Below, in pieces: positions 25,026 through 32,883 of a stretch of DNA of 37,766 nucleotides. The DNA is from Gammaproteobacteria bacterium. GTDB taxonomy: Bacteria; Pseudomonadota; Gammaproteobacteria; Xanthomonadales; Wenzhouxiangellaceae. Numbering within the stretch: the stretch's first letter is position 1; the number at the start of each line of letters is the position of its first letter. The DNA lies in the NCBI GenBank assembly GCA_003567685.1, contig PWYW01000014.1, forward strand, positions 1 to 37,766, given 5' to 3'. The notes under the pieces were generated by a model. The model did not search any database, was not told the origin of the DNA, and saw nothing but the letters and a program-made list of their open reading frames with translations. The position numbers were made by a program, and so were the translations under genes.

Positions 25026-25072
25026 AAAGGTCAATCCTGAAAAGTAAGTCGCGTCGGCAAAACTAGCATTGC

Positions 25073-25101
25073 ACGTTAGCCGATCTGGAAACAATACTCA
25101 A
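25073..25101 (-). promoter_or_regulatory. Possible sigma-70 promoter of the TonB2-type cluster
   Basis: On the minus strand TTGAGT (25101-25096) and TAACGT (25078-25073) have a 17-bp spacer and lie 48 bp before the DUF3450 ATG. The -35 is fair and the -10 weak. No Fur box could be recognised around it. Confidence 0.3.
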
Positions 25102-25296
25102 CCCCCGTGCCTGGCCTGAATGTCACTCCGCGCATCCCGAACAAGATCGATACAGGCCCTCACGAAATACTCACGCGGCGGCCAATCTGTATAACTTGCC
25201 AGCCTGCCTCCATCAACCAGGCGAAACCCCGCAACATCCGGTTTTCTTGCCAGCCTGCATACCCCCCGAGGACGGCCCAAGCCAGCGGTGCCGCGC

Positions 25297-25302
25297 TATA
25301 CT
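25297..25302 (+). promoter_or_regulatory. Possible -10 element for the 2OG oxygenase gene
   Basis: TATACT lies 31 bp before the ATG at 25334. No matching -35 is visible at 16-18 bp, so the call rests on one hexamer. Confidence 0.3.
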
Positions 25303-25333
25303 GAAAGGGTGTATCGACAGACGCGAACGACGT

Positions 25334-25996
25334 ATGAATGAAGTAACCGCAGCGTTTGCCGTCCCGCTCCTCCAGACCCGCATGGAGGACTGCGAGCGGC
25401 TGAACAACGACCTTCGCACACTGTTCCTGGAACGCGCCGGGGCCGGTGACCGTTTCGCCAACCCCGAGCCCAGGGTGAAGCGCAATAAAACCCTTTATGA
25501 AAGCCGGTTTGACCTTTTCGACTGGCCGGAAAGCTGCGTTCAGCAGCTCCGGCAATTTTGTCTTGGCCGCTTGTACGGGTTGATCAAGCAGATCAACAAC
25601 TACGATGACGATGTCCTCGGGAATCTTCATTTCGGGATCGAGTCGTGGTTCCACATCACCCAGCAAAGCGGCTATTTCGCAGCTCACAATCATCCAAACC
25701 ATTCCTGGTCAGGCGTTTACTGCGTGCAACACGATGGCGATGATCCGGAATCGGACAGTGGCCGCTTGTGCTTCATCAATCCAAACCTGGCGTCGAACAT
25801 GTACGTGGACGCGGCCAATGTGCGTCTGCAACGACCGTTTTCAGGTGCGCCCCTGATGCTGCGTTTGATGCCGGGCCAGCTGGTGCTCTTTCCGTCGTGG
25901 CTCCTGCATGAAGTCATGCCTTATGAAGGCACTAGCCAGCGCATCACGGTGGCCTTCAACGCACGCTTCCGCTACACCGGCAGCAAGACCCTGTAG
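25334..25996 (+). CDS. Putative 2OG-Fe(II) oxygenase family protein
   Basis: The 220-aa product resembles the small TIGR02466-type putative 2-oxoglutarate/iron oxygenases. The jelly-roll core is seen as AAHNHPNHSWSGVYCV (candidate iron-binding His118 or His120), the strand pair LMLRLMPGQLVLFPSWLLHEV with distal His192, and the 2OG-binding Arg203 in SQRITVAFNARF. The exact second iron ligand is not clear. The N-terminal helical part (RVKRNKTLYESRFDLF) fits the family. The ATG at 25334 is chosen because upstream residues in the frame are compositionally odd; no strong Shine-Dalgarno is seen. The substrate is unknown. It is divergent from the TonB2-type cluster and converges on a methyltransferase gene. 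Confidence 0.82.
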   Translation: MNEVTAAFAVPLLQTRMEDCERLNNDLRTLFLERAGAGDRFANPEPRVKRNKTLYESRFDLFDWPESCVQQLRQFCLGRLYGLIKQINNYDDDVLGNLHFGIESWFHITQQSGYFAAHNHPNHSWSGVYCVQHDGDDPESDSGRLCFINPNLASNMYVDAANVRLQRPFSGAPLMLRLMPGQLVLFPSWLLHEVMPYEGTSQRITVAFNARFRYTGSKTL

Positions 25997-26008
25997 GGGA
26001 TCTCAAGC

Positions 26009-26962
26009 TCAAGCGCCCTGGCTTTTCTTCCAGCGCCTGGCCGTCCCGACGTGATGCACACCCTGATATTTGACGGGCAGGGTTTCAATCAGTTGCAGGC
26101 CAGCCTGCTCAAAGATGTCCAGCCACTGATCATCCAGACCTATTTGCCGGTTGACCCGAAGCATGTCTTCAATCCGGAGTCGACCAGCATCGATCTGGGC
26201 GAGATAAGCCGCCGCCTGTGATTTCTGGGCGAGCAACTGGCCGGCCGGCATCCCGAGCAGCGCTCTGCAAGACTGGATAACCTGGCCAATAAGGGGGCCA
26301 GCGCCAGTCGCTGGCTGGCCAGCCAGGGCCTTGGCCGTTTCTTCCAGGCCCTTACGGATGGATTGAGCATCCAGCAAACCGGCAGCCCATCGCTTGAGGA
26401 GCCGCTCGAAACCCAGCGATTGGAGCAGTTCGTACTCGCTTTGCTCCGACTGCATGGTCGAAACCATGGCGGTCGACAAGTCGTGCGCCAGCATCACCAG
26501 TTCACCACCCGGCCTCAGGGCGACAGCCAGGCGCGGCACCGCTTTGTCCAACTCACAGTACTCGAGCCCGTACTGGCTGCAGATCAGATCGACACTCTCT
26601 GCCTCGAGGGCGAGGGTTTCCAGGGGAGATTCGGGACGAAACTTGATCAGTGGCAATAGCGCGGCCTGCGCAGGCCAACGCCTGGCGATGGATTCAGGGT
26701 CGATGCGGGCCGCATCGATCGCGGTCACCGCAATGTCACGACGGTTTTCTCGTGCCCAACGTACAGCCAGAAGGGCAACGGCACCATTGCCGGTGCACAC
26801 ATCCAGAATTTCGGCCGGCTGGGGCAAGCCCGCAAACCGGTCAAACCAGAAGGCTGCAAGCTCGCCGTCGTAATTTTCGCGGAAGTCGTCCGGCAAGGAC
26901 GTCAGGGGGCCGCCCTCCCAATAGCGAGACCAATGGGCGAAGCGCTCGGCAGAATCCGTCAT
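26009..26962 (-). CDS. Class I SAM-dependent methyltransferase
   Basis: The 317-aa product has the SAM-binding motif I EILDVCTGNGAVALLAVRWA at about residues 51-70, the acidic end of strand 2 in VTAIDAARIDP, a motif II-like DLICSQYGLEYCELD, and LRPGGELVMLAHD for motif III. The C-terminal 170 residues are helical and could recognise the substrate, which is unknown. The ATG at 26962 has AGGAAA upstream; codons before it lie in the TonB-receptor terminator. It converges on the oxygenase gene with 12 bp between stop codons and follows the TonB receptor on the same strand, separated by a strong terminator, so it should have its own promoter or rely on read-through. Confidence 0.88.
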   Translation of the reverse strand: MTDSAERFAHWSRYWEGGPLTSLPDDFRENYDGELAAFWFDRFAGLPQPAEILDVCTGNGAVALLAVRWARENRRDIAVTAIDAARIDPESIARRWPAQAALLPLIKFRPESPLETLALEAESVDLICSQYGLEYCELDKAVPRLAVALRPGGELVMLAHDLSTAMVSTMQSEQSEYELLQSLGFERLLKRWAAGLLDAQSIRKGLEETAKALAGQPATGAGPLIGQVIQSCRALLGMPAGQLLAQKSQAAAYLAQIDAGRLRIEDMLRVNRQIGLDDQWLDIFEQAGLQLIETLPVKYQGVHHVGTARRWKKSQGA

Positions 26963-26982
26963 TAAACAGTTTTCCTTTGCAC

Positions 26983-27012
26983 AAAAAAACCAGGCCCGGA
27001 GTCCGGGCCTGG
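26983..27012 (-). terminator. Rho-independent terminator of the TonB-dependent receptor gene
   Basis: CCAGGCCCGG-AGT-CCGGGCCTGG is a perfect 10-bp stem with a 3-nt loop. On the minus strand it is followed by seven T residues (the A-run at 26983-26989). It begins 37 bp after the receptor stop codon. Confidence 0.95.
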
Positions 27013-27049
27013 TCAATTTTACCGTTGGTACTAGGTCAAAAAGGTTGAC

Positions 27050-29746
27050 TTAGAACGTCTGGACATAACGCAGGTAGGTGACTCGACCGTAACCGTTGTA
27101 CAGGTTGAAGTTGAAGCCACGACCTTCACCCGGATCCAGTACCGGATCCTTGTCGAACAGGTTGTCGACACCCAGTGAGATGCGACCATTCCACGGAGCG
27201 AAGTAGTTGACCTGAACGTCATGGGTGATCCAGGACGGCAGGCGGTCCAAGTTCGGGCTGGAGGCGCTGCGCTGGCTACCAATGTAGTTCATGTTCCAGT
27301 TCACGCCGAAGTCACCGAAGTTGTACTGGTTGGCCCAGATCGCGCGCCAGCGCGGCAGACCAGCCAGACCGGCAACGTTGGCACCGCTGTCGACTTCCTG
27401 GCTCCACAGGTAGCTAGCGTTGATTTCCGAACGCAGACGACCGAGGTTGTCCAGATCGAAGTTACCACGCAGGCTGATGTCGAAACCGTCGGAATCAACC
27501 GTACCCAGGCTGGCAAAACCGCTCTGCAGGAACACGATGCTGCCGTCAGCACGGGTTTCCATACCAAGACCCAGCTCCGGGCTCGGAGCTGCCGAACCGG
27601 TCGGGAAGAAGCTCAGTCCCGGCGGGCAGTTGGTGCTGGTACCTTCCAGGCAGTTGATGATCTGCTGCGCACCGATGCCGGCAACGCGATCGTCAATGCT
27701 GATGTTCCAGTAATCCAAGGTTGCGGTGAACCAGTCGGTCGGTTCCCAGACAACACCCAGGCCGAACTGCTCGGAGGTTTCAGCGCCGAGATCCGGGTTG
27801 GCAATCGAGAAGGTGGTGATCTGGATTGCTTCGGTCGGGTCTTCGTTGCCGAAGGCCGTAGCAGTCGGAACGTGGACTACAGAAGCGGCACCGAAGGACG
27901 GCTGCTGGGCGAGGATATCCAGCGGCGGAGCACGGAAGCCTTCACCGTAGGAGGCACGGAAGCCGAGGGTGTCCAGCGCGTCGTAGCGGAACGAGATTTT
28001 CGGCGAGAAGTTGCTGCCGAAGTCGCTGTAATCATCGTAACGGCCTGCCAGGGACATTTCGAGGTTGTCCAGCAGCGGGAACAACAGCTCACCATAGATG
28101 GCCCACTGGTCACGATCGCCGAAGGCTGAGTTACCGGCCGAACCGGTGATGTTACCGGCAGCCTGCAGGTCATCGTAGATGTCCTTGTAGTCTTCGTCGC
28201 GGTACTCGGCACCGACAGCGAAGCCAACTGCGCCGTTGGCCATTTCGAACAAGTCACCAGAAACCAGTGCACGGTACTCGCGGGAAACGAAGCGAGCGTC
28301 ACGGTTGATGGTCGAGGTGAACGACTGCAGCACGTCCGGATCGACGTTGAACGGGTCATAGATGTTGTAGGCACCGCTGTCGAACTGCGGCTGAGCCAGG
28401 GCAGACACCACGTAGTTACGACCCAGGTCGATGTACTGGGATTCAACGCGACGGGCACCGAACTCGACGTCGTAATCACCGAGGGTACCGGTGACGAAGA
28501 AGTCCAGATCGTAGACCGAGGCGTCGGTGTTGGTATCACGCGGGCCGTTGGCGGCAAAGCGGTGAGCCAGCAGCAGCTGCTCGTCCGGACCGGCGTAAAG
28601 GACATCACCGTCGTCGTTGAGAACCGGGTTCTGATACTGTTCCCAAGCCGGGTTCAGGCCGCCTTCCGAGGCCGGGGTACCCGGGTGGTTCGGGGTGCCC
28701 GGATCAAGGCGGATGAAGCCGAAGCCACCTACCAGCCAGGGCGAGGACGGAACCGGCGCGTAACGACCAAAGCTCTTGACGCGGGTCATGCCGGCGTTCA
28801 TGTGCATGGTCCAGTTGTTGTCGATGTCGTAGCTGGCGCGGGTGAACAGCGACTGGTTCTCGATCTCGGCTTCGTCTGCAGCCTGCAGGGTGAAGTCGTA
28901 GAAGCAACGGGTTGAGGCACCAGAGCCGCCTTCGAAGAAGCCTTCGCCGTTACAACCGTTACCGGCCAGTGAAGAGCCGAAGGTCGGGTGCTGAAGGAAA
29001 GCGCCATTGGCACGCAGCACGTTGTTCGAGAAGACCGAGGCACCACCCTGTGACCATTCACGGTCAGCCTGGAAGATGATGTCACGCTTGTTGTTCGACA
29101 CACCAACCATGATGCGAGCGTTGTCGCTGGCTGCGCCAATGATGGCCGAAGCTTCACGGGTGTCACCACCAGAGCGCTTCGGGCTGGACACGCCAACCAT
29201 GACTTCAGCGCCGGTGAAGTCCGAGCGGGTGATGATGTTGACAACACCGCCGATGGCGTCGGAACCATAAATTGCCGAGGCACCGTCGGAGAGGATTTCG
29301 ATCCGCTCAACGGCAGCCAGCGGAATAGCGTTCAAATCCTGGCCGGAACCCACGTTCGGGGCAGTCGGTGCGCGACGACCGTCGATCAGGACCAGGGTAC
29401 GACCTGAGCCCAGAGCGCGTAGCGAGATGCCGGCGAAGGACTGAGCCGAGCTACCAGACTGCGGACGGAAGGAACCGCCGGAGTTGATCGGCTGGTTGCG
29501 AAGCAGGTCGGCGACCGAGGTCTTACCGGATGCTTCGATGGATACGCGGTCAATGATCTGTACCGGCAGGGCGCCGTCCAGGTCATCACGAGCAATACGG
29601 GAACCGGTGACGGCCAGGCGGTCAAGCGTCGCCTCTTCGTCGTCCTGGGCAAGAACCGGAGCAGCGGTCATTGCCAGGCCGGCAACCATGCCCGCGCCGA
29701 GCGCATAGCTGATTGCCGAGGCAAGGGGGTTACGGTTGTGCTTCAT
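27050..29746 (-). CDS. TonB-dependent outer-membrane receptor
   Basis: The product is 898 aa from the ATG at 29746, which has GGAG 6 nt upstream; the ATG at 29758 is the site of that ribosome-binding sequence and is not preferred. A signal peptide (to VLAQ, about residue 34) is followed by a TonB-box-like stretch (ATLDRLAVTGSRI), then the plug domain (about 45-185) with RDDLDGALPVQIIDR, RTLVLIDGRRAP, AVERIEILSDGASAIYGSDAIGGVVNIIT. The beta-barrel fills the rest and ends in RVTYLRYVQTF with the terminal Phe needed for insertion. No SusC-like extension is present. The substrate is unknown. It is the only receptor in the window and the likely client of the TonB2-type cluster 2 kb downstream. Confidence 0.95.
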   Translation of the reverse strand: MKHNRNPLASAISYALGAGMVAGLAMTAAPVLAQDDEEATLDRLAVTGSRIARDDLDGALPVQIIDRVSIEASGKTSVADLLRNQPINSGGSFRPQSGSSAQSFAGISLRALGSGRTLVLIDGRRAPTAPNVGSGQDLNAIPLAAVERIEILSDGASAIYGSDAIGGVVNIITRSDFTGAEVMVGVSSPKRSGGDTREASAIIGAASDNARIMVGVSNNKRDIIFQADREWSQGGASVFSNNVLRANGAFLQHPTFGSSLAGNGCNGEGFFEGGSGASTRCFYDFTLQAADEAEIENQSLFTRASYDIDNNWTMHMNAGMTRVKSFGRYAPVPSSPWLVGGFGFIRLDPGTPNHPGTPASEGGLNPAWEQYQNPVLNDDGDVLYAGPDEQLLLAHRFAANGPRDTNTDASVYDLDFFVTGTLGDYDVEFGARRVESQYIDLGRNYVVSALAQPQFDSGAYNIYDPFNVDPDVLQSFTSTINRDARFVSREYRALVSGDLFEMANGAVGFAVGAEYRDEDYKDIYDDLQAAGNITGSAGNSAFGDRDQWAIYGELLFPLLDNLEMSLAGRYDDYSDFGSNFSPKISFRYDALDTLGFRASYGEGFRAPPLDILAQQPSFGAASVVHVPTATAFGNEDPTEAIQITTFSIANPDLGAETSEQFGLGVVWEPTDWFTATLDYWNISIDDRVAGIGAQQIINCLEGTSTNCPPGLSFFPTGSAAPSPELGLGMETRADGSIVFLQSGFASLGTVDSDGFDISLRGNFDLDNLGRLRSEINASYLWSQEVDSGANVAGLAGLPRWRAIWANQYNFGDFGVNWNMNYIGSQRSASSPNLDRLPSWITHDVQVNYFAPWNGRISLGVDNLFDKDPVLDPGEGRGFNFNLYNGYGRVTYLRYVQTF

Positions 29747-29769
29747 CAGACTCTCCATTGTGTCTTTTG

Positions 29770-29794
29770 ATTATGCATTCGATACTAGTATCGA
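29770..29794 (-). promoter_or_regulatory. Operator-promoter of the TonB receptor: -10 CATAAT with a 16-bp palindrome in the spacer
   Basis: The palindrome TCGATACTAGTATCGA (29779-29794) is perfect. On the minus strand CATAAT (29775-29770), preceded by TG (tgCATAAT), follows 3 bp after it, about 24 bp before the receptor ATG. The palindrome would fill the -10/-35 spacer, as expected for a repressor operator. The -35 is poor. The motif CGATACTAG recurs at 29877-29885. Confidence 0.5.
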
Positions 29795-29803
29795 CAGCTA
29801 AGT

Positions 29804-29869
29804 GTCGGAGTTGAAGAGCGCCTTCGAGCTGCGCGTAAAAACGCGCGAAACCTCGGCTAACCCTCCGAC
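29804..29869. repeat. Nested inverted repeats upstream of the receptor promoter
   Basis: An outer pair GTCGGAG (29804-29810) and CTCCGAC (29863-29869) encloses a central hairpin GCGCGT-AAAA-ACGCGC (29831-29846). It lies upstream of the predicted receptor promoter, so it would not be in that mRNA; it might form in a read-through pckG transcript or as a DNA cruciform. Confidence 0.4.
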
Positions 29870-29985
29870 TCTGAGCCGATACTAGCACTATCAATCCAGG
29901 ATGAAAAGGGGTTTGTTAAAGACTTGTAAACCTCTTTTGAATCTCGATTGAATCCTTAAATCACTGTTTTAAATGGATATTTGCT

Positions 29986-30013
29986 AAAAGAGACTTGTCT
30001 CAGCAGTCTTTTT
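29986..30013 (-). terminator. Possible weak terminator after pckG
   Basis: AAAAGAGACT (29986-29995) and AGTCTTTTT (30005-30013) pair with one bulged base; on the minus strand the stem runs into TTTT. The stem is short and the core pairing is only five base pairs, so strength is doubtful. It begins about 40 bp after the pckG stop. Confidence 0.4.
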
Positions 30014-30053
30014 CGGAATTTTTCCATCCAAACCGCTTGATCGTCTCGCCGGA

Positions 30054-31799
30054 TCAGGACAGGGCCCGGCGGACCCGTTCAAGTTCGGTTTTCATGGCGG
30101 CCGGCACCCGATCACCATAGTCGGCAAGAAACGCTTCGATTCCGGCCAGTTCTTCTCGCCAACCAGCCTCGTCGATTGCCAGCAGATTTTCCATGTCCGG
30201 GCTTTCCTGCAGGCCTTCCAGGTCAAGCGCATCGGCGGCAGGCACACACCCCACCGGGGTTTCCAACGCTTTACCGTTGCCCTCGCAGCGTTCGAGGATC
30301 CAGGCGAGGACGCGCAAATTGTCGCCGAAACCCGGCCACAGGAAGCGGCCGTCCTGGTCGCGTCGGAACCAGTTCACCTGGAAAATCCTGGGCGGCCGGC
30401 TCAGCTTCTCCCCAACCGCCAGCCAATGGGCGAAATAGTCGCCAAAGTTGTAGCCGCAAAACGGTTTCATCGCCATGGGGTCGCGGCGAACCACACCCAC
30501 CTTGCCGGTGGCTGCGGCCGTGGTCTCCGAGGCCATGGCACCGCCCATCATCACGCCATGCTGCCAGTCGCGTGCTTCCAGCACCAACGGGACGAGTGAA
30601 GCTCTCCGGCCGCCGAAAACGATCGCGTCGATGGGCACGCCACGCGGGTTCTCAGCCTCCTGCGAGTAACTGGGGCAACGCTTGATTGAAACCGTGAAGC
30701 GACTGTTGGGATGGGCGGCCGGACCATTTTTGGGGTCATAATCGCGGCCGCGCCAGTCCCTGGCCGGGCGGCGGTCATCAAGCCCTTCCCACCAGGGCTG
30801 GTTGTCGTCAGTAACGGCCACGTTGGTAAAGATCGCCTCGCGATCAAGCATGGCCAGCGCGTTTGGATTGGTCGAGGCCCCGGTTCCCGGCGCCACGCCA
30901 AAGAAGCCCGCTTCAGGGTTGATGGCATAAAGACGGCCATCCTCACCCGGCTGAAGCCAGCAGATGTCGTCCCCCACGGTCCAGACCTTCCAGCCAGCTT
31001 CCTGCCAGGCCCTGGGCGGAATCAGCATGGCCAGGTTGGTCTTGCCGCACGCCGACGGAAAGGCAGCGGCGACATAGCGAATTTCGCCCTTTGGATTCTC
31101 GATGCCGACGATCAACATGTGTTCGGCCAACCAGCCTTCGTCTCGCGCCTGGTAACTGGCGATGCGAAGGGCATGGCACTTCTTGCCGAGAAGCGCATTG
31201 CCGCCGTAGCCAGAGCCATAGCTCTGGATCATCAATTCTTCGGGAAAGTGAACGATGTAGCGCTGGTCCGGATCAAGCTCGCCAGTCGAATGCAAGCCCT
31301 TGACGAACTGTCCCTCCCGCTCGATTCGCGCCAGTGCTTCGATACCCATGCGGGTCATCAGGCGCATGTTGACCACGACGTAGGGGCTATCAGTGATCTC
31401 GACGCCGCAACGAGCGAGGGGCGAATCGATCGGCCCCATGCAATACGGCACCACATACAAGGTACGTCCCTCCATGCACCCGGCAAACAAACCACTCATC
31501 AGGGCATGTGCTTCGTCCCGCGCCATCCAGTTATTGTTGGGTCCGGCATCCTGTTTTTCGCGGGTGCAAACATACGTCAGGTGTTCAACGCGCGCGACGT
31601 CATTCGGGTCGGAGCGATGCAGATAACACTCAGGATGCGTCTTCGGATTCAGCTGGAGCAGATCGCCAGAGTCCAGCATCTGCTCGATAAGGCGTCGGTT
31701 CTCGGCATCGGAGCCATCACACCAGTGGACGCGGGCGGCACGCGTGTGTGCGGCCACCTGATCCACCCATTCATTCAGGGCAGCAAGTTGGGAAGTCAT
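30054..31799 (-). CDS. pckG: Phosphoenolpyruvate carboxykinase (GTP)
   Basis: PckG converts oxaloacetate and GTP to phosphoenolpyruvate, GDP and CO2, the entry step of gluconeogenesis from C4 acids, in the cytoplasm. The 581-aa product has the GTP-class signatures: RTLYVVPYCMGPIDSPLA, the kinase-1a (P-loop) sequence FPSACGKTN at 247-255 with reactive Cys251 and Lys253, and IVFGGRR. It lacks the features of ATP-dependent enzymes. At 581 aa it is slightly shorter than the usual 600-620. There is no obvious ribosome-binding site before the ATG at 31799; the next in-frame Met is too far inside to be plausible. It is divergent from the CsgG-like gene. Confidence 0.97.
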   Translation of the reverse strand: MTSQLAALNEWVDQVAAHTRAARVHWCDGSDAENRRLIEQMLDSGDLLQLNPKTHPECYLHRSDPNDVARVEHLTYVCTREKQDAGPNNNWMARDEAHALMSGLFAGCMEGRTLYVVPYCMGPIDSPLARCGVEITDSPYVVVNMRLMTRMGIEALARIEREGQFVKGLHSTGELDPDQRYIVHFPEELMIQSYGSGYGGNALLGKKCHALRIASYQARDEGWLAEHMLIVGIENPKGEIRYVAAAFPSACGKTNLAMLIPPRAWQEAGWKVWTVGDDICWLQPGEDGRLYAINPEAGFFGVAPGTGASTNPNALAMLDREAIFTNVAVTDDNQPWWEGLDDRRPARDWRGRDYDPKNGPAAHPNSRFTVSIKRCPSYSQEAENPRGVPIDAIVFGGRRASLVPLVLEARDWQHGVMMGGAMASETTAAATGKVGVVRRDPMAMKPFCGYNFGDYFAHWLAVGEKLSRPPRIFQVNWFRRDQDGRFLWPGFGDNLRVLAWILERCEGNGKALETPVGCVPAADALDLEGLQESPDMENLLAIDEAGWREELAGIEAFLADYGDRVPAAMKTELERVRRALS

Positions 31800-32073
31800 C
31801 GTGGTTTCGACGGGACCTTCAGTTCGACAGCGTATGGGAGCCGATCAGGATATCTTGCCATCTCCACCCTTGGCAAGGCCCGCCGGCAACGACGGTTCAT
31901 CTGCGGTACAGGCAGGCTATGCAGACTGGATTCCAGGGAGAACGCATCAGCCCGGGAACGGCAGCTTTTGCGTCGGCTTCTCGTTACTTACAGTGTGACG
32001 GCTCTTGTCAGACATCGCGGTGCGGTACTCTTGGGCCATTGAATTTTTGAACATTCATGAGTGGAGGTTGATG

Positions 32074-32799
32074 ATGAAACGGGTAATTGCATTGAGTTTG
32101 CTGCTGCTGAGCGGCGCCGCAATGGCCGAACGTCCGGTGCTGGGCGTGGCCGAGTTCACCAACGAAGTGGCCGGCGTTGGCTGGTGGGGCGGCAGCGTGG
32201 GCTGGGAGCTGTCCGACATGCTGGCCAACGAGCTGGCCGCCATCAATGCCTTCACGGTGGTCGAGCGGACCAACCTGGAGGCCGTGATGCGCGAACAGGA
32301 CCTGGGCGCTTCCGGCCGGGTTCGCCAGGACACGGCCGCCCAAATCGGCCAGCTGACCGGCGCCCAATACATCGTACTGGGCACGGTGACGGCCTACTCC
32401 GAAGAAACGGCTCGGACCGGCGGCGGCATCAACGTTCGCGGCGTCAACATTGGCGGACGCAGCACCAACCTGGGCGTCGGCGGCTCGCGCACCCAGGCCT
32501 ACATCGCGGTTGATCTGCGCGTGGTCAATGCCGAAACCGGCGAGCTGGCGCATGTGCGCACCGTCGAAGGTCGCACCTCCGACAGCGGCGTGAACCTGCG
32601 CGCCCAGCGCGGCTGGCTGGGTGGCGAACTGGGCCACCAGGAAAACACCCCGGCCGGCGAGGCCATTCGCGCCGCGCTGATCGAAATCACCGATTACCTG
32701 GAATGCTCGATGGTGCTCAAAACCTCAAGCTGCCTGGCCGAATACCAGGCCCGCGAAGACACCCGCCGCGAGCGCACGCGCAGCCGGTTGCGCTTCTGA
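32074..32799 (+). CDS. CsgG-like secreted protein (curli assembly/CsgG family)
   Basis: From the second of two tandem ATGs (32074; GGAGG at 32063-32067 is 6 nt away) the product is 241 aa. It has a signal peptide (MKRVIALSLLLLSGAAMA) with no lipobox Cys, unlike lipoprotein CsgG. The CsgG family core is clear: VLGVAEFTNEV, SDMLANELAAINAFTVVERTNLEAVMREQ, QLTGAQYIVLGTVTAY, VDLRVVNAETGEL. A Gly/Arg-rich loop (GGINVRGVNIGGRSTNLGVG) sits where the CsgG transmembrane hairpins begin. It has no csgE, csgF or curlin neighbour here. It may be a soluble periplasmic relative of the LpoB/CsgG superfamily. The C-terminus is Arg-rich. A strong convergent terminator follows. Confidence 0.88.
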   Translation: MKRVIALSLLLLSGAAMAERPVLGVAEFTNEVAGVGWWGGSVGWELSDMLANELAAINAFTVVERTNLEAVMREQDLGASGRVRQDTAAQIGQLTGAQYIVLGTVTAYSEETARTGGGINVRGVNIGGRSTNLGVGGSRTQAYIAVDLRVVNAETGELAHVRTVEGRTSDSGVNLRAQRGWLGGELGHQENTPAGEAIRAALIEITDYLECSMVLKTSSCLAEYQAREDTRRERTRSRLRF

Positions 32800-32825
32800 T
32801 TCAATCGGGTAGCGCCCTGCGTAAA

Positions 32826-32856
32826 CGACAACGCCGCCCACCGGGCGGCGTTGTCG
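32826..32856. terminator. Bidirectional terminator hairpin between the CsgG-like gene and prfC
   Basis: CGACAACGCCGCCC and GGGCGGCGTTGTCG form a perfect 14-bp stem with loop ACC in the gap between two convergent genes. No long T-run follows on either strand, so it may act with Rho or as an mRNA-end stabiliser. Confidence 0.75.
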
Positions 32857-32883
32857 CGTTCAGGGCCTGGTTACCACTCACGA

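Larger units (their letters stand above)
25026..25333. other. Divergent intergenic region between the TonB2-type cluster and the 2OG oxygenase gene
   Basis: This 308-bp gap holds promoter-like elements for both sides (given separately) and no terminator. A small open frame on the minus strand, about 25098-25295, encodes up to 65 aa ending in RDARSDIQARHGG. It has no recognisable relatives and no ribosome-binding site, so I do not call it a gene. Confidence 0.5.
29759..30053. other. Intergenic region between pckG and the TonB receptor gene
   Basis: About 300 bp with no gene, clearly more AT-rich at 29900-30050 than the flanking genes. It holds a palindromic operator-promoter near the receptor start, a nested dyad at 29804-29869, a half-copy of the operator at 29877-29885, and a weak pckG terminator (all listed separately). 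Confidence 0.6.

Noticed and set aside
27221-28129. Plus-strand open frame (302 codons) inside the TonB receptor gene
   Set aside because: It is antisense to the beta-barrel coding region and its composition mirrors that of the receptor codons.
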